Made by a program: the position numbers and the translations under genes
Shown: positions 1 through 7,962 of the stretch, in pieces
How positions within the stretch are numbered: position 1 is the first letter of the stretch
Layout of the letters: each line of letters opens with the position of its first letter
Assembly: GCA_014896485.1 (NCBI GenBank)
Contig: JADBKH010000014.1
Coordinates: forward strand, 1-42,913
Reading direction: 5' to 3'
Source of the DNA: Bacillota bacterium
Lineage (GTDB): Bacteria > Bacillota > Bacilli > Bu12
Length of the DNA stretch: 42,913 nucleotides
Notes under the pieces: model-generated
Told to the model about the DNA's origin: nothing
Database searches by the model: none
The model's input: only the letters and a program-made list of their open reading frames with translations

Positions 1-389
1 ATATGGACGCCGAGAATCTCTGGCATCCCGGCACGATCACTCTCGCGCAGCTTAGCGACATTTGCCAGCGCTTTGGCAATGCATTGCGGAGACTCCGTCA
101 GTGTGGTCGGCAACCAGGCGGTCGTCCCGTGTGCAGCATGCAGCGTGCCGATCGCTTCCAGCGCCTCGGGGGTAGCTTCCATGACGTCATGCCCGCCACC
201 CCCATGTTGGTGCAAGTCGATAAAACCAGGTACTGCACTGGTTCCCGCAAAGCCATAGTGGACAATGCCTTCTGGAATCGGCAGACGCCTGTCTCCGACG
301 GCCAAAATGCGTTCGCCTTCTACCAACAGACGGCCGGGTGTCACCCACCCTTGCGGGGTCAGCGCACGATCCACTTCGATCACGAACAT
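1..389 (-). CDS. nagA: N-acetylglucosamine-6-phosphate deacetylase (partial, C-terminus outside window)
   Basis: The first 129 codons are visible; the rest runs off the left edge. NagA removes the acetyl group from GlcNAc-6-phosphate in the cytoplasm, giving glucosamine-6-phosphate for NagB. The frame starts MFVIEVDRALTPQGWVTPGR and continues into an amidohydrolase N-terminus with the metal-site signature FIDLHQHGGGGHDVM (about residues 58-72), then a HAAHGTTAWLPTT segment typical of NagA. The ATG at 387-389 is preceded by GAGAGGAG at a good distance. It is the last visible gene of the nagB-nagR-murQ-murK-nagA operon and starts 33 bases after the kinase stop. Family assignment is strong; the missing part cannot be judged. 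Confidence 0.9.
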   Translation of the reverse strand, partial: MFVIEVDRALTPQGWVTPGRLLVEGERILAVGDRRLPIPEGIVHYGFAGTSAVPGFIDLHQHGGGGHDVMEATPEALEAIGTLHAAHGTTAWLPTTLTESPQCIAKALANVAKLRESDRAGMPEILGVH

Positions 390-422
390 CCGGCCACTCC
401 TCTCTCACACCAAGCAGCGAAA

Positions 423-1370
423 TTACTGCTCATGTTGCAGCCACCCGGTCCTGCGCGCCAACCAAAGTGCTCCTTCAGCAGGTTCCCGAACGAGCAAAGC
501 AGGTGCCAACGGAAGCGCTTCCTTCTGACAGGCCTGCAGGAAGGAGGACTGCAAGCGTTGCCACTGTGCCTGCAGCAGGGCACCGGAGAGAACGAGGGGA
601 ATCCTGGACAGCGACGATGCCAGCTGCAAGCGTCTTCCAACAGCGCAGACCTGCTGGGCCAAAACTTCCGCAGCTCGATCGACCAGTTCCGTGGCCACAG
701 CATCGCCATCTCTGTCTGCAGCAAAGACCATCGGTGCAAAGCTCGCCAAGGCTTGTGGCCCAAACGACGGTTGGTAGACGGCAGGGATGATCCCGTCGAC
801 TTCAGAGATGCCAAGAAACGCACAAAACGCTTCCGAGAGGCGGGTCTGTGGTCCACGCCCGTCTGCGGCCCAGACAACGTGCAACGCAGCCTGGTGTGCA
901 ATCCAAAAGGCCGATCCCTCGTTGCCCAAACGCGGCCCCCAGCCCCCACAACGCGCTGTCTGCCCCATTTGATTGACCCCATAGGCAATACTCCCGGTCC
1001 CGGCGATGAGGCAAATACCCGCATTTCCTTGTGTCTGCGCAAAAAGAACAGTCAGCGCATCGTTGGTCACTTCGATCTGGGCCACATGGCAGCCAGCTGC
1101 CTTAACTGCTTCCCCAAGCACGCGGGAGACCCAGCGACGGTCTTGCGGCCGATCGACGCCTGAAATGCCTGCCCCAATCGCCACCTCTTCGCCTCTGTGG
1201 TCATGTAGCAATCCGACCACCAGATCGCGTAGTGCCGCCTCTGCCTGCGCCTGCCCTGCTGTGTGGCGATTGGCAGGACCCGCCTCTCGCTGACCCAAAC
1301 GTCCTCCCGTTGCATCCTCGAGCAGGGCACGTGAATGGCTGCTTCCCCCGTCGATCCCCAAAACGATCAT
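423..1370 (-). CDS. murK: N-acetylglucosamine / N-acetylmuramate kinase, BadF/BadG ATPase family
   Basis: A 315-residue sugar kinase of the ASKHA fold (BadF/BadG/BcrA/BcrD family, which includes GlcNAc kinase and MurK). The phosphate-1 loop is GIDGGSSHSRALL (residues 5-17); VTNDA (101-105) carries the likely catalytic Asp104; GTGS (124-127) and GGWGPRLGNEGS (142-153) are the phosphate-2 and family signatures. Its ATG overlaps the murQ stop by four bases (ATGA), so translation is probably coupled. Beside MurQ, the natural role is phosphorylating MurNAc and/or GlcNAc to the 6-phosphates, which MurQ and NagA then process. Whether it prefers MurNAc or GlcNAc cannot be read from sequence; the symbol is by context. 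Confidence 0.82.
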   Translation of the reverse strand: MIVLGIDGGSSHSRALLEDATGGRLGQREAGPANRHTAGQAQAEAALRDLVVGLLHDHRGEEVAIGAGISGVDRPQDRRWVSRVLGEAVKAAGCHVAQIEVTNDALTVLFAQTQGNAGICLIAGTGSIAYGVNQMGQTARCGGWGPRLGNEGSAFWIAHQAALHVVWAADGRGPQTRLSEAFCAFLGISEVDGIIPAVYQPSFGPQALASFAPMVFAADRDGDAVATELVDRAAEVLAQQVCAVGRRLQLASSLSRIPLVLSGALLQAQWQRLQSSFLQACQKEALPLAPALLVREPAEGALWLARRTGWLQHEQ

Positions 1371-2278
1371 CGTTGCAGCGCTTCGATCGCCCGGCGCACC
1401 TGACCGTCACTTTGCGACAAAGCAGCACGGGCCTGTGGCACAGAAGCATCCGTTTTTGCCAGGATCAAAGCCACTTTCAGTTCCCCTCCTGCTTTCTGCA
1501 GAAGCTGCTCGGCCTCTTCTGCAGAAAGGTGCGCAGCCTGCATCAAGGTGCGGACAACACGGCGCTGCAGCTTCTGATTGGTCGGAACCAAGTCAACCAT
1601 CAGGTTGTCGTAGACCTTGCCCAATCGCACCATCGCTGCAGTGCTGATCATGTTGAGTACCAGTTTTTGGGCCGTACCCGCCTTTAATCGTGTCGATCCG
1701 CACAAGACCTCCGGTCCTGTCTGCACGGCAATCACGAGATCGGAGCAGGCCGCCAATGCAGGATGGGCATTGCAGGCGATACCCACCGTCTGTGCGTGAC
1801 AGTGGCGTGCCGCACGCAGCGCACCGAGAACGTAGGGAGAACGGCCACTGGCGGAAAGACCGATGACCAGATCGCCTGGTTGCAGGCCGGCCTGCATCAC
1901 ATCGGCTGCACCCTGCCCCTCATCGTCTTCGGCGGCCTCCATGGCTGTCAGCAACGCCGCCTGTCCTCCAGCGATGACCGGACGTACCAGATCAGGGGGA
2001 GTCCCAAAAGTCGGATGCCATTCGCTCGCATCGAGGGCACCAATCCGACCGCTCGTCCCAGCGCCCACGTAGAAGATGTGCCCCCCTGCGCGAATCACCG
2101 CCGCTACCTGCTCCGCCGCTTCCGCAATCGTCCCTAATACTTGCCCGACCGCTTGCACCGCGTGCAAGTCTTCTTGGTGCATCAGCGCAACGATCGCATC
2201 GGCAGACCAACGGTCGAGTCCTTTTGATGCGGGTAGCGGCTGCTCTGTCTCGAGTTGATCGAGCTCCCCCTGCTCCAT
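1367..2278 (-). CDS. murQ: N-acetylmuramic acid 6-phosphate etherase
   Basis: MurQ cleaves the lactyl ether of MurNAc-6-phosphate, giving GlcNAc-6-phosphate and D-lactate, and so joins muramic acid recycling to the GlcNAc route. The 303-residue product has the usual length and an SIS sugar-isomerase fold: VGAGTSGRIGALDASEWHPT (71-90) is the family signature. Glu86 and Glu117 lie 31 residues apart, the same spacing as the catalytic pair described for E. coli MurQ (Glu83, Glu114). A C-terminal helical domain follows. It sits four bases downstream of the nagR stop and overlaps the kinase start, so it is in the middle of an operon. Confidence 0.95.
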   Translation of the reverse strand: MEQGELDQLETEQPLPASKGLDRWSADAIVALMHQEDLHAVQAVGQVLGTIAEAAEQVAAVIRAGGHIFYVGAGTSGRIGALDASEWHPTFGTPPDLVRPVIAGGQAALLTAMEAAEDDEGQGAADVMQAGLQPGDLVIGLSASGRSPYVLGALRAARHCHAQTVGIACNAHPALAACSDLVIAVQTGPEVLCGSTRLKAGTAQKLVLNMISTAAMVRLGKVYDNLMVDLVPTNQKLQRRVVRTLMQAAHLSAEEAEQLLQKAGGELKVALILAKTDASVPQARAALSQSDGQVRRAIEALQR

Positions 2279-2282
2279 TCCT

Positions 2283-3038
2283 TTACCTCCGACTCAATTC
2301 GATGACGAACTTGTAGCGGTCCGCGCGGTAGACCGACGTTGCCAATTCAAAGGGCTGTTGTTGCTCATCGTAAGTGACACGCGTCCGACGCAAAACCGGG
2401 TTGCCCGTGCCAATCTCAAGCAGTGCGGCCTCAGCTGCGTCGGCCACAGTCGCCTCTAAACTTTCTGTCGCACGATCGATGCGGATGGCGTAGCGCTTTT
2501 CCAACAGTGCATAAAGGGAATCATGCTCGACCTCTTCCCGGTGTAGGTGGGGAAAGAGACGATCCAGCAGGTGGGTGCGTTCGATCGCCATCGGCAAGTC
2601 GTCGGCCAGCCGCAACCGTTCGATCACCAGCAGAGACTCGCCTTCGGGTACGCCAAGCAATGCAGCTTGCTCTCCTTCAGCGGCACGGTGCTCAAAATGC
2701 AGCAGCTTTGCGCTGGGATGCAAGCCCCTTTGCTGCATATCTTCGGTAAAGCTGGTCAGCTTGCTCAGTACCTGCTCGATCTTTGGCGGGGCCACAAAGG
2801 TACCTACCCCCTGTCGGCGAATGAGCACCCCTTCATTGACCAACGCCGTAATCGCCTGCCGCACCGTCATCCGGCTCACCCGAAAGATTTCCGCCAACTC
2901 ACGCTCAGGGGGCAGTGCAGCGCCAACGGCAAATTCCCCGTCGTGGATCTTGCGGCGGAGAAGTTCCATAATTTGATAATACATGGGAATGGGGGATCGC
3001 TTGTCGATGCGTGCTTGCGCAACGCGCTCTTCTGCCAT
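2283..3038 (-). CDS. nagR: GntR/HutC-family transcriptional regulator, NagR (YvoA)-like
   Basis: A 251-residue regulator: winged helix at about residues 15-85 (PMYYQIMELLRRKI, PPERELAEIFRVSRMTVRQA, RRQGVGTFV) followed by a UTRA effector domain ending in YRADRYKFVIELSRR. NagR/DasR proteins of this family bind glucosamine-6-P or GlcNAc-6-P and control nag genes. I chose the ATG at 3036-3038 because AAAGGAAG lies about seven bases upstream; an in-frame ATG 45 bases earlier (3083) lacks such a site. It lies between nagB and murQ in the same orientation. A dre-like site before nagB at 3883-3894 is a likely target, making the circuit autoregulatory. The exact effector is inferred. Confidence 0.88.
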   Translation of the reverse strand: MAEERVAQARIDKRSPIPMYYQIMELLRRKIHDGEFAVGAALPPERELAEIFRVSRMTVRQAITALVNEGVLIRRQGVGTFVAPPKIEQVLSKLTSFTEDMQQRGLHPSAKLLHFEHRAAEGEQAALLGVPEGESLLVIERLRLADDLPMAIERTHLLDRLFPHLHREEVEHDSLYALLEKRYAIRIDRATESLEATVADAAEAALLEIGTGNPVLRRTRVTYDEQQQPFELATSVYRADRYKFVIELSRR

Positions 3039-3071
3039 TGGATTGCTTCCTTTCGACTCTCGCAGCCACCG

Positions 3072-3105
3072 ATTCGTACCCATCTACATCTATCTATTCG
3101 TACCC
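3072..3105. repeat. 10-bp direct repeat spanning the nagB stop codon
   Basis: ATTCGTACCC occurs at 3072-3081 and again at 3096-3105, separated by a short CTA/TCTA-rich stretch. The second copy covers the nagB stop region. It may be the scar of a small duplication; I see no known function. Confidence 0.5.
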
Positions 3106-3840
3106 GTCGTTGTCGCGCAATTGAGCCGCAGCCTGCCGATCGAGAAGGAACGTGGCGTTTGGATGCAGCTGCAGCAAACTGGCGGGCAGGTGAGTCGTCA
3201 CTTCACCCGAGCACGCTGCCGCCACAGCCGCAGCCTTGGCAGACCCACTGGCCAGCAGCAGCACCTCTTTGGCCTGCCCCACGGCTGCCATGCCGACGGT
3301 AATAGCTGTCGGAGGAACCGCTTCAGGGCTGCCGAAGAAGCGTGCGTTGGCTGTGCGTGTCTCTTCGCTCAGTACGGCGACATGGGTGCGCGCCATCAGG
3401 CGCTCCGCCGGCTCGTTGAAGCCGATATGCCCGTTGCGCCCGATGCCAACAATGGCCAGGTCGAGCCCGCCATGCGACTGTAAGAGCTGTTCGTAACGCA
3501 AGGCTTCCTCGTACGGATCGGCCGCCTCCCCGTTGGGAAGGAAAACCTGGCTTCGCGGCAGAGCAACATGTGCAAAAAAATGCTTTTCCATATAGAAAGC
3601 GTAGCTTCGTGGATCCTGGGCGGGCAGTCCGACATACTCATCGAGGTTGAAAGTCGTGACTTGGGAAAAATCGAGACCCGCTTCCCGCTGGCGCCGGATT
3701 AAGGCAGCGTACATGGGCAGCGGGGTCTGTCCGGTGGGCAAGCCGAGCACCAATCGTGGATTCTCTCGGAGCCGTCGCTCGATCAACTCTGCCGCATAGG
3801 TACCGACCGCTTCCCCATCCGGCTGTACCACTGCGCGCAT
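3094..3840 (-). CDS. nagB: Glucosamine-6-phosphate deaminase
   Basis: NagB converts glucosamine-6-phosphate to fructose-6-phosphate and ammonia, the exit of amino sugars into glycolysis. The 248-residue protein has the short bacilli-type length and all family motifs: GLPTGQTP (33-40), NLDEYVGL (69-76) and GIGRNGHIGFNEP (about 132-144). The ATG follows AAAGGAGGGAGG. It is the first gene of the operon; a dre-like palindrome lies about 45 bases upstream. Induction when GlcNAc-6-P or GlcN-6-P accumulates is likely from the neighbouring NagR-type gene but is inference. Confidence 0.95.
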   Translation of the reverse strand: MRAVVQPDGEAVGTYAAELIERRLRENPRLVLGLPTGQTPLPMYAALIRRQREAGLDFSQVTTFNLDEYVGLPAQDPRSYAFYMEKHFFAHVALPRSQVFLPNGEAADPYEEALRYEQLLQSHGGLDLAIVGIGRNGHIGFNEPAERLMARTHVAVLSEETRTANARFFGSPEAVPPTAITVGMAAVGQAKEVLLLASGSAKAAAVAAACSGEVTTHLPASLLQLHPNATFLLDRQAAAQLRDNDGYE

Positions 3841-3882
3841 GGCTGCCTCCCTCCTTTTTCTGCACTCTGGGGTTTGGTCTTA

Positions 3883-3894
3883 TGGACTATACCA
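3883..3894 (-). promoter_or_regulatory. Candidate NagR/DasR (dre-like) operator upstream of nagB
   Basis: On the minus strand the site reads TGGTATAGTCCA, an imperfect palindrome close to the known DasR/NagR core TGGTCTAGACCA and to the TGGTATAG half of Bacillus dre sites. It contains TATAGT, which could serve as a -10; no good -35 stands 16-18 bases upstream. Placement before the first gene of an operon that encodes a NagR homologue supports the call. Confidence 0.5.
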
Positions 3895-4027
3895 CACCCC
3901 TTGACCACAAGTGCCTTCCTGGCTTGTCATGAGCTCGGCCAAGCGACGCACCTCGCCCGGGATCATACCCTGATCAGAACGCATTCCGGCCTAAGAGTGG
4001 CCCCTGGCCGAAGGAGGGAGAGAAAGC

Positions 4028-4927
4028 GTGCGGCAGTGGTTGATCTTTGCGTTTGTCGGATTGTTGGCACAGCTCGTCGATGGCTCGTTGGGAATGGCCT
4101 ACGGGGTCACCTCAACCACCCTGCTTTTGGCTTCCGGCATTGCGCCGGCTGTCGCTTCCGCTTCCGTGCATACAGCAGAAGTGATCACCAACGCGATCTC
4201 CGGCGCCTCGCATTGGCGCTTCGGCAACGTCAACAAACGGGTCGTCTTGACGATGGCGCTGCCTGGTGCCGCCGGTGCCGTCGGAGGAAGCCTGTTGGTG
4301 ACGCATCTGCCTGCCACCTTCGCGGCACCAGCCATCGCGGGCTTTTTGTTTCTGCTTGGGCTCTACCTGTTCTTCCGCTTTCTTTTCAACCGTGCGCAAC
4401 CACAGGTAAGCAAGCTTCCCCCACGTCGCCGCTTTTTGATGCCCCTGGCTCTCTTCGCTGGGTTTGCTGATGCCTCTGGTGGAGGTGGATGGGGCCCCAT
4501 TGCCACACCTGCTTTACTGGCTCAGCAGGGCTTGGAACCGCGGAAAGTGGTCGGTTCCGTCGATACGAGTGAAGGAGCTGTCTCCCTGGCAGCGACGATC
4601 AGCTTCTGGATCTTTTTGGGGTGGTCACAAATCGACTGGCGCTGGGTACTGGCCTTACTGGTCGGTGGCGTGATTGCCGCACCCTTGGCCGCATGGCTGG
4701 TCAAGAAGGTGCCGAGTCACCTGCTGGGGATAGGGGTGGCAGGAATTGTTCTGCTCACCAACGAACGAACGCTATTACACCTCTTTCCCAGACTCTCCCT
4801 GCCATGGGAAGTCGTCTGCTACGCGCTGGTCGGCATCGGTTGGCTGGCAGCGCTCCTCTGGGTTGCCCTTCGGCATCGGCGCACCCTTTCCCGCCAGAAA
4901 CAGGGATCCAGCAGTCCAGTCGCTTAA
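4028..4927 (+). CDS. TSUP (TauE/SafE) family membrane permease
   Basis: A 299-residue integral membrane protein of the TSUP family, known as sulfite, sulfoacetate or small-anion transporters in other bacteria. It has about eight hydrophobic segments and two related halves: LLAQLVDGSLGMAYGVTSTTLL near the N-terminus and FAGFADASGGGGWGPIATPALL around residues 140-165. The repeated D-x-(S/A)-x-G-x-G/A-x-G/W motif is the family signature. The GTG start at 4028 is chosen because AAGGAGGGAG lies 7-8 bases upstream. It is divergent from nagB and followed by a perfect hairpin at 4955. The substrate cannot be told: neighbours (nag genes, carbonic anhydrase) give no sulfur link. Confidence 0.85.
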   Translation: MRQWLIFAFVGLLAQLVDGSLGMAYGVTSTTLLLASGIAPAVASASVHTAEVITNAISGASHWRFGNVNKRVVLTMALPGAAGAVGGSLLVTHLPATFAAPAIAGFLFLLGLYLFFRFLFNRAQPQVSKLPPRRRFLMPLALFAGFADASGGGGWGPIATPALLAQQGLEPRKVVGSVDTSEGAVSLAATISFWIFLGWSQIDWRWVLALLVGGVIAAPLAAWLVKKVPSHLLGIGVAGIVLLTNERTLLHLFPRLSLPWEVVCYALVGIGWLAALLWVALRHRRTLSRQKQGSSSPVA

Positions 4928-4954
4928 GTGGTTCCCTGCCCTCGGTTACTCATC

Positions 4955-4994
4955 CACAGAATGGCGGTCCTGAGAGCAGGACCGCCATTCTGTG
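4955..4994. terminator. Perfect 17-bp hairpin after the TSUP gene
   Basis: Arms 4955-4971 and 4978-4994 are perfectly complementary around a six-base loop (GAGAGC). It begins 27 bases after the permease stop. Neither side has a T-tract, so it is not a standard intrinsic terminator. It may still end transcription or stabilise the mRNA 3' end. Confidence 0.6.
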
Positions 4995-5012
4995 AAAACA
5001 GGGGTCAAACGC

Positions 5013-5040
5013 TTGTCAAACGTCAAAAAACTGCTAGGAT
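5013..5040 (+). promoter_or_regulatory. Putative sigma-A promoter of the carbonic anhydrase gene
   Basis: TTGTCA at 5013-5018 and TAGGAT at 5035-5040 are 16 bases apart, about 50 bases before the ATG. The -35 overlaps one copy of a direct repeat, GTCAAACG (5004-5011 and 5015-5022), which could bind a regulator. Confidence 0.45.
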
Positions 5041-5090
5041 AAAAGGACCGAACGAATTCACACTTTCTATATGTGAATAAGGGGGTCAAA

Positions 5091-5588
5091 ATGGCTGTCA
5101 TCGATCAACTCCTTGTTCATAATGCCCAATATGCCCAACGGTTCAACCAAGGGAATCTACCGACACCCCCGGCGCTGCATCTTGCCATCGTCACCTGCAT
5201 GGATGCAAGGCTCGATGTCTATCGTCTGCTTGGCCTCAACCTGGGAGAGGCCCATGTGATTCGCAATGCCGGTGGCGTCGTCACCGACGACGTGATCCGC
5301 TCCCTCGTCATTTCGCAGCGATTGCTGGGCACACGGGAAATTTTGCTGATCCACCACACCGACTGCGGAATGCTCACGTTCAAAGACGACGCCCTTAAAG
5401 AGCAGATCGAAGCAGAAGTCGGCATCAAACCGCCTTTTGCCATGGAGGCTTTCAGCGATCTGACCGCCGATCTGCGCCAGTCAATCGCCCGGATTAAGGC
5501 TTCTCCTTTCCTTCCCCACAAGGAGCAGGTACATGGCTTTTTGTATGACGTCAAGACCGGACAGCTCCAGGAAGTCCGTAGCGCGTAA
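5091..5588 (+). CDS. Beta-class carbonic anhydrase
   Basis: Interconverts CO2 and bicarbonate in the cytoplasm. The 165-residue product carries the zinc and catalytic pattern of small bacterial beta-carbonic anhydrases: CMDAR (Cys36, Asp38, Arg40), then HHTDCG with His89 and Cys92 as the other two zinc ligands. RNAGG (58-62) and the C-terminal VHGFLYDVKTGQL strand are also typical. I chose ATG 5091 because AAGGGGG lies about six bases upstream; an in-frame GTG at 5073 would add six residues and lacks a site. It stands alone between two long hairpins, with its own promoter. Bicarbonate supply for anaplerotic carboxylation is a reasonable role but not shown. Confidence 0.92.
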   Translation: MAVIDQLLVHNAQYAQRFNQGNLPTPPALHLAIVTCMDARLDVYRLLGLNLGEAHVIRNAGGVVTDDVIRSLVISQRLLGTREILLIHHTDCGMLTFKDDALKEQIEAEVGIKPPFAMEAFSDLTADLRQSIARIKASPFLPHKEQVHGFLYDVKTGQLQEVRSA

Positions 5589-5633
5589 CAGGGCTACAGC
5601 CCAGGGAATTGCCTTTCCTCTTTCAACCACGTT

Positions 5634-5682
5634 GAGAGGTAAAGTGCGCCTTGCAAGATGTGCAAGGCGCACTTTACCTCTC
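5634..5682. terminator. Perfect 22-bp hairpin between convergent carbonic anhydrase and aceA
   Basis: Arms 5634-5655 and 5661-5682 pair without mismatch around a five-base loop (AGATG). It lies between two genes facing each other, so it probably works as a bidirectional terminator. Neither side carries a T-tract, as with the hairpin at 4955. A stem this long is unusual for a terminator. Confidence 0.65.
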
Positions 5683-5694
5683 CGTATTCGCGGT

Positions 5695-7020
5695 TTACCG
5701 CCCTTTTTCGGCAGAGACAGGCTCGCGCGTCGTCGCCGCCTCTGTGGTAAATTGAGCCTCTTCGGTCGATCCCTTCAGTGCGGTGGTCGAGGCCTCTCCC
5801 CCGCTGATCACCAGGGCGACTTCGTCGTAGTAGCCAGCACCTACCTCACGCTGATGGCGCGTCGCCGTATACCCCAACGGCTCTGCTGCAAACTCGCGCT
5901 GCTGAAGCTCGGAGTAGGCTGCCATCCCGCGTGCTTTGTACGCATGGGCCAAGTCAAACATGCTGTAATTGAGGGCGTGAAAGCCGGCCAAGGTGACGAA
6001 CTGGAAGGCGTAGCCCATCTCAGCCAAGTTTTCTTGGAAATGCTCCATCTGTTGCACCGTAAGCTTTTTCGCCCAGTTAAAGGAAGGCGAGCAATTGTAC
6101 GCCAGCTTTTTGCCCGGGAAACGGGCATGAATCGCTTCCGCGAAAGCACGGGCTTCATCGATATCCGGATCGGCGGTCTCGACCCACAACACATCGGCGT
6201 AAGGAGCGAAGGCTAGGCCACGGGCAATGGCAGCCTCGATTCCCGAGCGAAAACGGAAGTACCCTTCTGGCGTCCGTTCTCCGGTGAGGAAGGGTTGATC
6301 GACAGGATCGATGTCGCTGGTGATCAACGGCGCACCATTGGCATCCGTACGCCCAATGATCACCGTCGGTACGCCACTGACGTCAGCGGCCAGACGGGCA
6401 GCGATCAAGTTGCGCACTGCGGTGGAAGTCGGAAGAACCACCTTCCCACCCATATGGCCGCATTTCTTTTCGGAAGAAAGTTGGTCTTCCAAGTGAATCG
6501 CCGCAGCACCGGCGTCGATCATCGCCTTGGTCAGCTCAAAGACATTGAGTGCACCACCAAAGCCCGCTTCTGCGTCGGCAACCACTGGCACCAACCAATC
6601 CCGGGTCACTTTCCCTTCACGGTGCTCAATTTGGTCGGCACGCAACAGCGCTGCGTTGATGCGGCGCACCAGCGCCGGCACGCTGTTTGCCGGGTAAAGG
6701 GATTGATCGGGATAGGTCTCGCCGGCTAAATTGGCATCGGCAGCAACCTGCCAGCCGCTGACATAGATCGCTTCCAGACCGGCCTTGACCTGCTCAACTG
6801 CCTGATTGCCCGTCAAAGCACCTAAAGCAGGTACAAACGGACGCTCCGCAAGCAACTCCCAGAAGCGCTTCGCACCGCGCTCTGCCAGCGTATGTTCGAT
6901 ACGGACAGAGCCTTGCAAGCGTAGGACATCCGTAGCACGGTATGGGCGGGTGATCCCGGCCCAGCGCGGATCACTTCTCCATGTTTCTTCGAGTGTGGCT
7001 GCTTCCTGCGGTGTGGACAT
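5695..7020 (-). CDS. aceA: Isocitrate lyase
   Basis: Splits isocitrate into glyoxylate and succinate, the first step of the glyoxylate shunt. The 441-residue protein contains the diagnostic active-site sequence KKCGHMGGK with Cys187 as catalytic acid, preceded by [10 protein letters not shown] and AIHLEDQ (metal site) and followed by [12 protein letters not shown]. Its C-terminus carries a Thr/Ala/Glu-rich tail (about the last 30 residues) beyond the usual fold. The ATG follows AGGGGGAG. Malate synthase, the shunt partner, is not in this window. Growth on acetate or fatty acids is implied. Control elements upstream include a possible promoter at 7225-7254 and an inverted repeat at 7120-7158. 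Confidence 0.95.
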   Translation of the reverse strand: MSTPQEAATLEETWRSDPRWAGITRPYRATDVLRLQGSVRIEHTLAERGAKRFWELLAERPFVPALGALTGNQAVEQVKAGLEAIYVSGWQVAADANLAGETYPDQSLYPANSVPALVRRINAALLRADQIEHREGKVTRDWLVPVVADAEAGFGGALNVFELTKAMIDAGAAAIHLEDQLSSEKKCGHMGGKVVLPTSTAVRNLIAARLAADVSGVPTVIIGRTDANGAPLITSDIDPVDQPFLTGERTPEGYFRFRSGIEAAIARGLAFAPYADVLWVETADPDIDEARAFAEAIHARFPGKKLAYNCSPSFNWAKKLTVQQMEHFQENLAEMGYAFQFVTLAGFHALNYSMFDLAHAYKARGMAAYSELQQREFAAEPLGYTATRHQREVGAGYYDEVALVISGGEASTTALKGSTEEAQFTTEAATTREPVSAEKGR

Positions 7021-7119
7021 CGGCGCTTCTCCCCCTCTTGTCGCTGCTGCATCTGCTCAAAAAGCCAAGAAAGTGACGGACCGTTGGTGTTCGAAAACAG
7101 CGTGGCCGAATCAACCTGT

Positions 7120-7158
7120 ATTAGTGTAGCACAATGACCTATATTCTGCTACACTGAT
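7120..7158. promoter_or_regulatory. 12-bp inverted repeat in the aceA 5' region, candidate operator
   Basis: ATTAGTGTAGCA (7120-7131) and TGCTACACTGAT (7147-7158) are complementary except for one position, with a 15-base spacer. Each arm read outward also contains TGCTACACT, a reasonable extended -10. The site is about 100-140 bases before aceA, where a repressor or activator of the glyoxylate shunt could sit. Confidence 0.5.
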
Positions 7159-7201
7159 TCGCCCCTCGGCCAAGGAAAGCTCTTAAAATATGTTGCTGCA
7201 T

Positions 7202-7221
7202 CGCGCTAAAACGACAGCGCG
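7202..7221 (-). terminator. Short hairpin downstream of comFC
   Basis: CGCGCT and AGCGCG pair around an eight-base loop that, on the minus strand, ends in TTTT; there is no clear T-tract after the stem. It could be a weak comFC terminator or part of the aceA leader. Confidence 0.3.
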
Positions 7222-7224
7222 CCT

Positions 7225-7254
7225 ATTGTATAACAGTTTGGGTATCCATGTCTA
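7225..7254 (-). promoter_or_regulatory. Putative aceA promoter
   Basis: On the minus strand TAGACA (7254-7249) matches the -35 consensus in five of six bases, and TACAAT (7230-7225) matches the -10 in five of six, with an 18-base spacer. An overlapping TATACA gives 16 bases. The leader to aceA would be about 200 bases and includes the 7120-7158 inverted repeat. Confidence 0.45.
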
Positions 7255-7299
7255 GAGAGTATCACAATACAGGACGGCTTTTTTTGTACTGCGCTACCT

Positions 7300-7962
7300 T
7301 CATGCGCGGGCAATCACAGCGACGCTGACCCGCGCTGCTCCAGCATCCAGCAGGAGGGCCTGGGCGCAGCCAGCGGCGGTGGCCCCCGTGGTCAGCACAT
7401 CATCGACAAGCAACACGTGGCGCTGCTTCAAACGACGGGTTGCAGCAATCAGAAGGGGCTTGCGGCGCTGTTTGCGTGAAGAAAGGGCATGGGGAAGGTA
7501 CGCATCCTCCCGGTTCAGCAAAGAGACAGGAGGCAACCACAGATACCGTGCGAGGTTGCAGGCCAGCACTTCTGCCTGGTTGTAGCCACGCTGCATCAGA
7601 TGCTGGGCAGGGATGGGCGCCCAGGTGATCACGTCAAAAGCACGACGTTGTCTTCCGACACATGCAGCCAGCCAACGCCCCAACGGATCCGCGACGTTCC
7701 GATCCCCTGAGAACTTGAGGCGGTAAATCGCCTCACGCAGCAAACCGGCATAGGCACCGATCGCCATCACCTGATCAAAAGGAAAACCATCCGGGGGACA
7801 ATCGGGACAACGCCCATTGGGCAGCAGGGAGGCCTGACAACGCGCACAGCGGGGTTGTGGGAGTGAAACGAAGCGCTGTAGACACGTTTCACAAAAAAAT
7901 GCCAACTGAGGCAGGTACCGTCCGCACAAACGACAGGATCGTGCATCTGGCCGTTTAGCCAT
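7300..7962 (-). CDS. comFC: ComF family protein, amidophosphoribosyltransferase-like (ComFC)
   Basis: ComFC works with ComFA in DNA uptake during natural transformation. The 220-residue product starts with two zinc-ribbon-like Cys pairs (CRLCGRYL, FCETC, CARCQ, CPDC) and ends in a phosphoribosyltransferase domain with the PRPP loop VLLVDDVLTTGAT. I place the start at ATG 7962, inside the overlap ATGGCTAA with the comFA stop, typical of coupled translation; no separate strong ribosome site is visible, and an in-frame ATG at 7995 is the alternative. Gene order comFA-comFC matches Bacillus, but comFB is absent between them. Confidence 0.9.
   Translation of the reverse strand: MAKRPDARSCRLCGRYLPQLAFFCETCLQRFVSLPQPRCARCQASLLPNGRCPDCPPDGFPFDQVMAIGAYAGLLREAIYRLKFSGDRNVADPLGRWLAACVGRQRRAFDVITWAPIPAQHLMQRGYNQAEVLACNLARYLWLPPVSLLNREDAYLPHALSSRKQRRKPLLIAATRRLKQRHVLLVDDVLTTGATAAGCAQALLLDAGAARVSVAVIARA

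Noticed and set aside
3-1163. Plus-strand open frame of 386 codons over nagA and the kinase
   Set aside because: Covers two well-supported minus-strand genes and shows low-complexity shadow composition.
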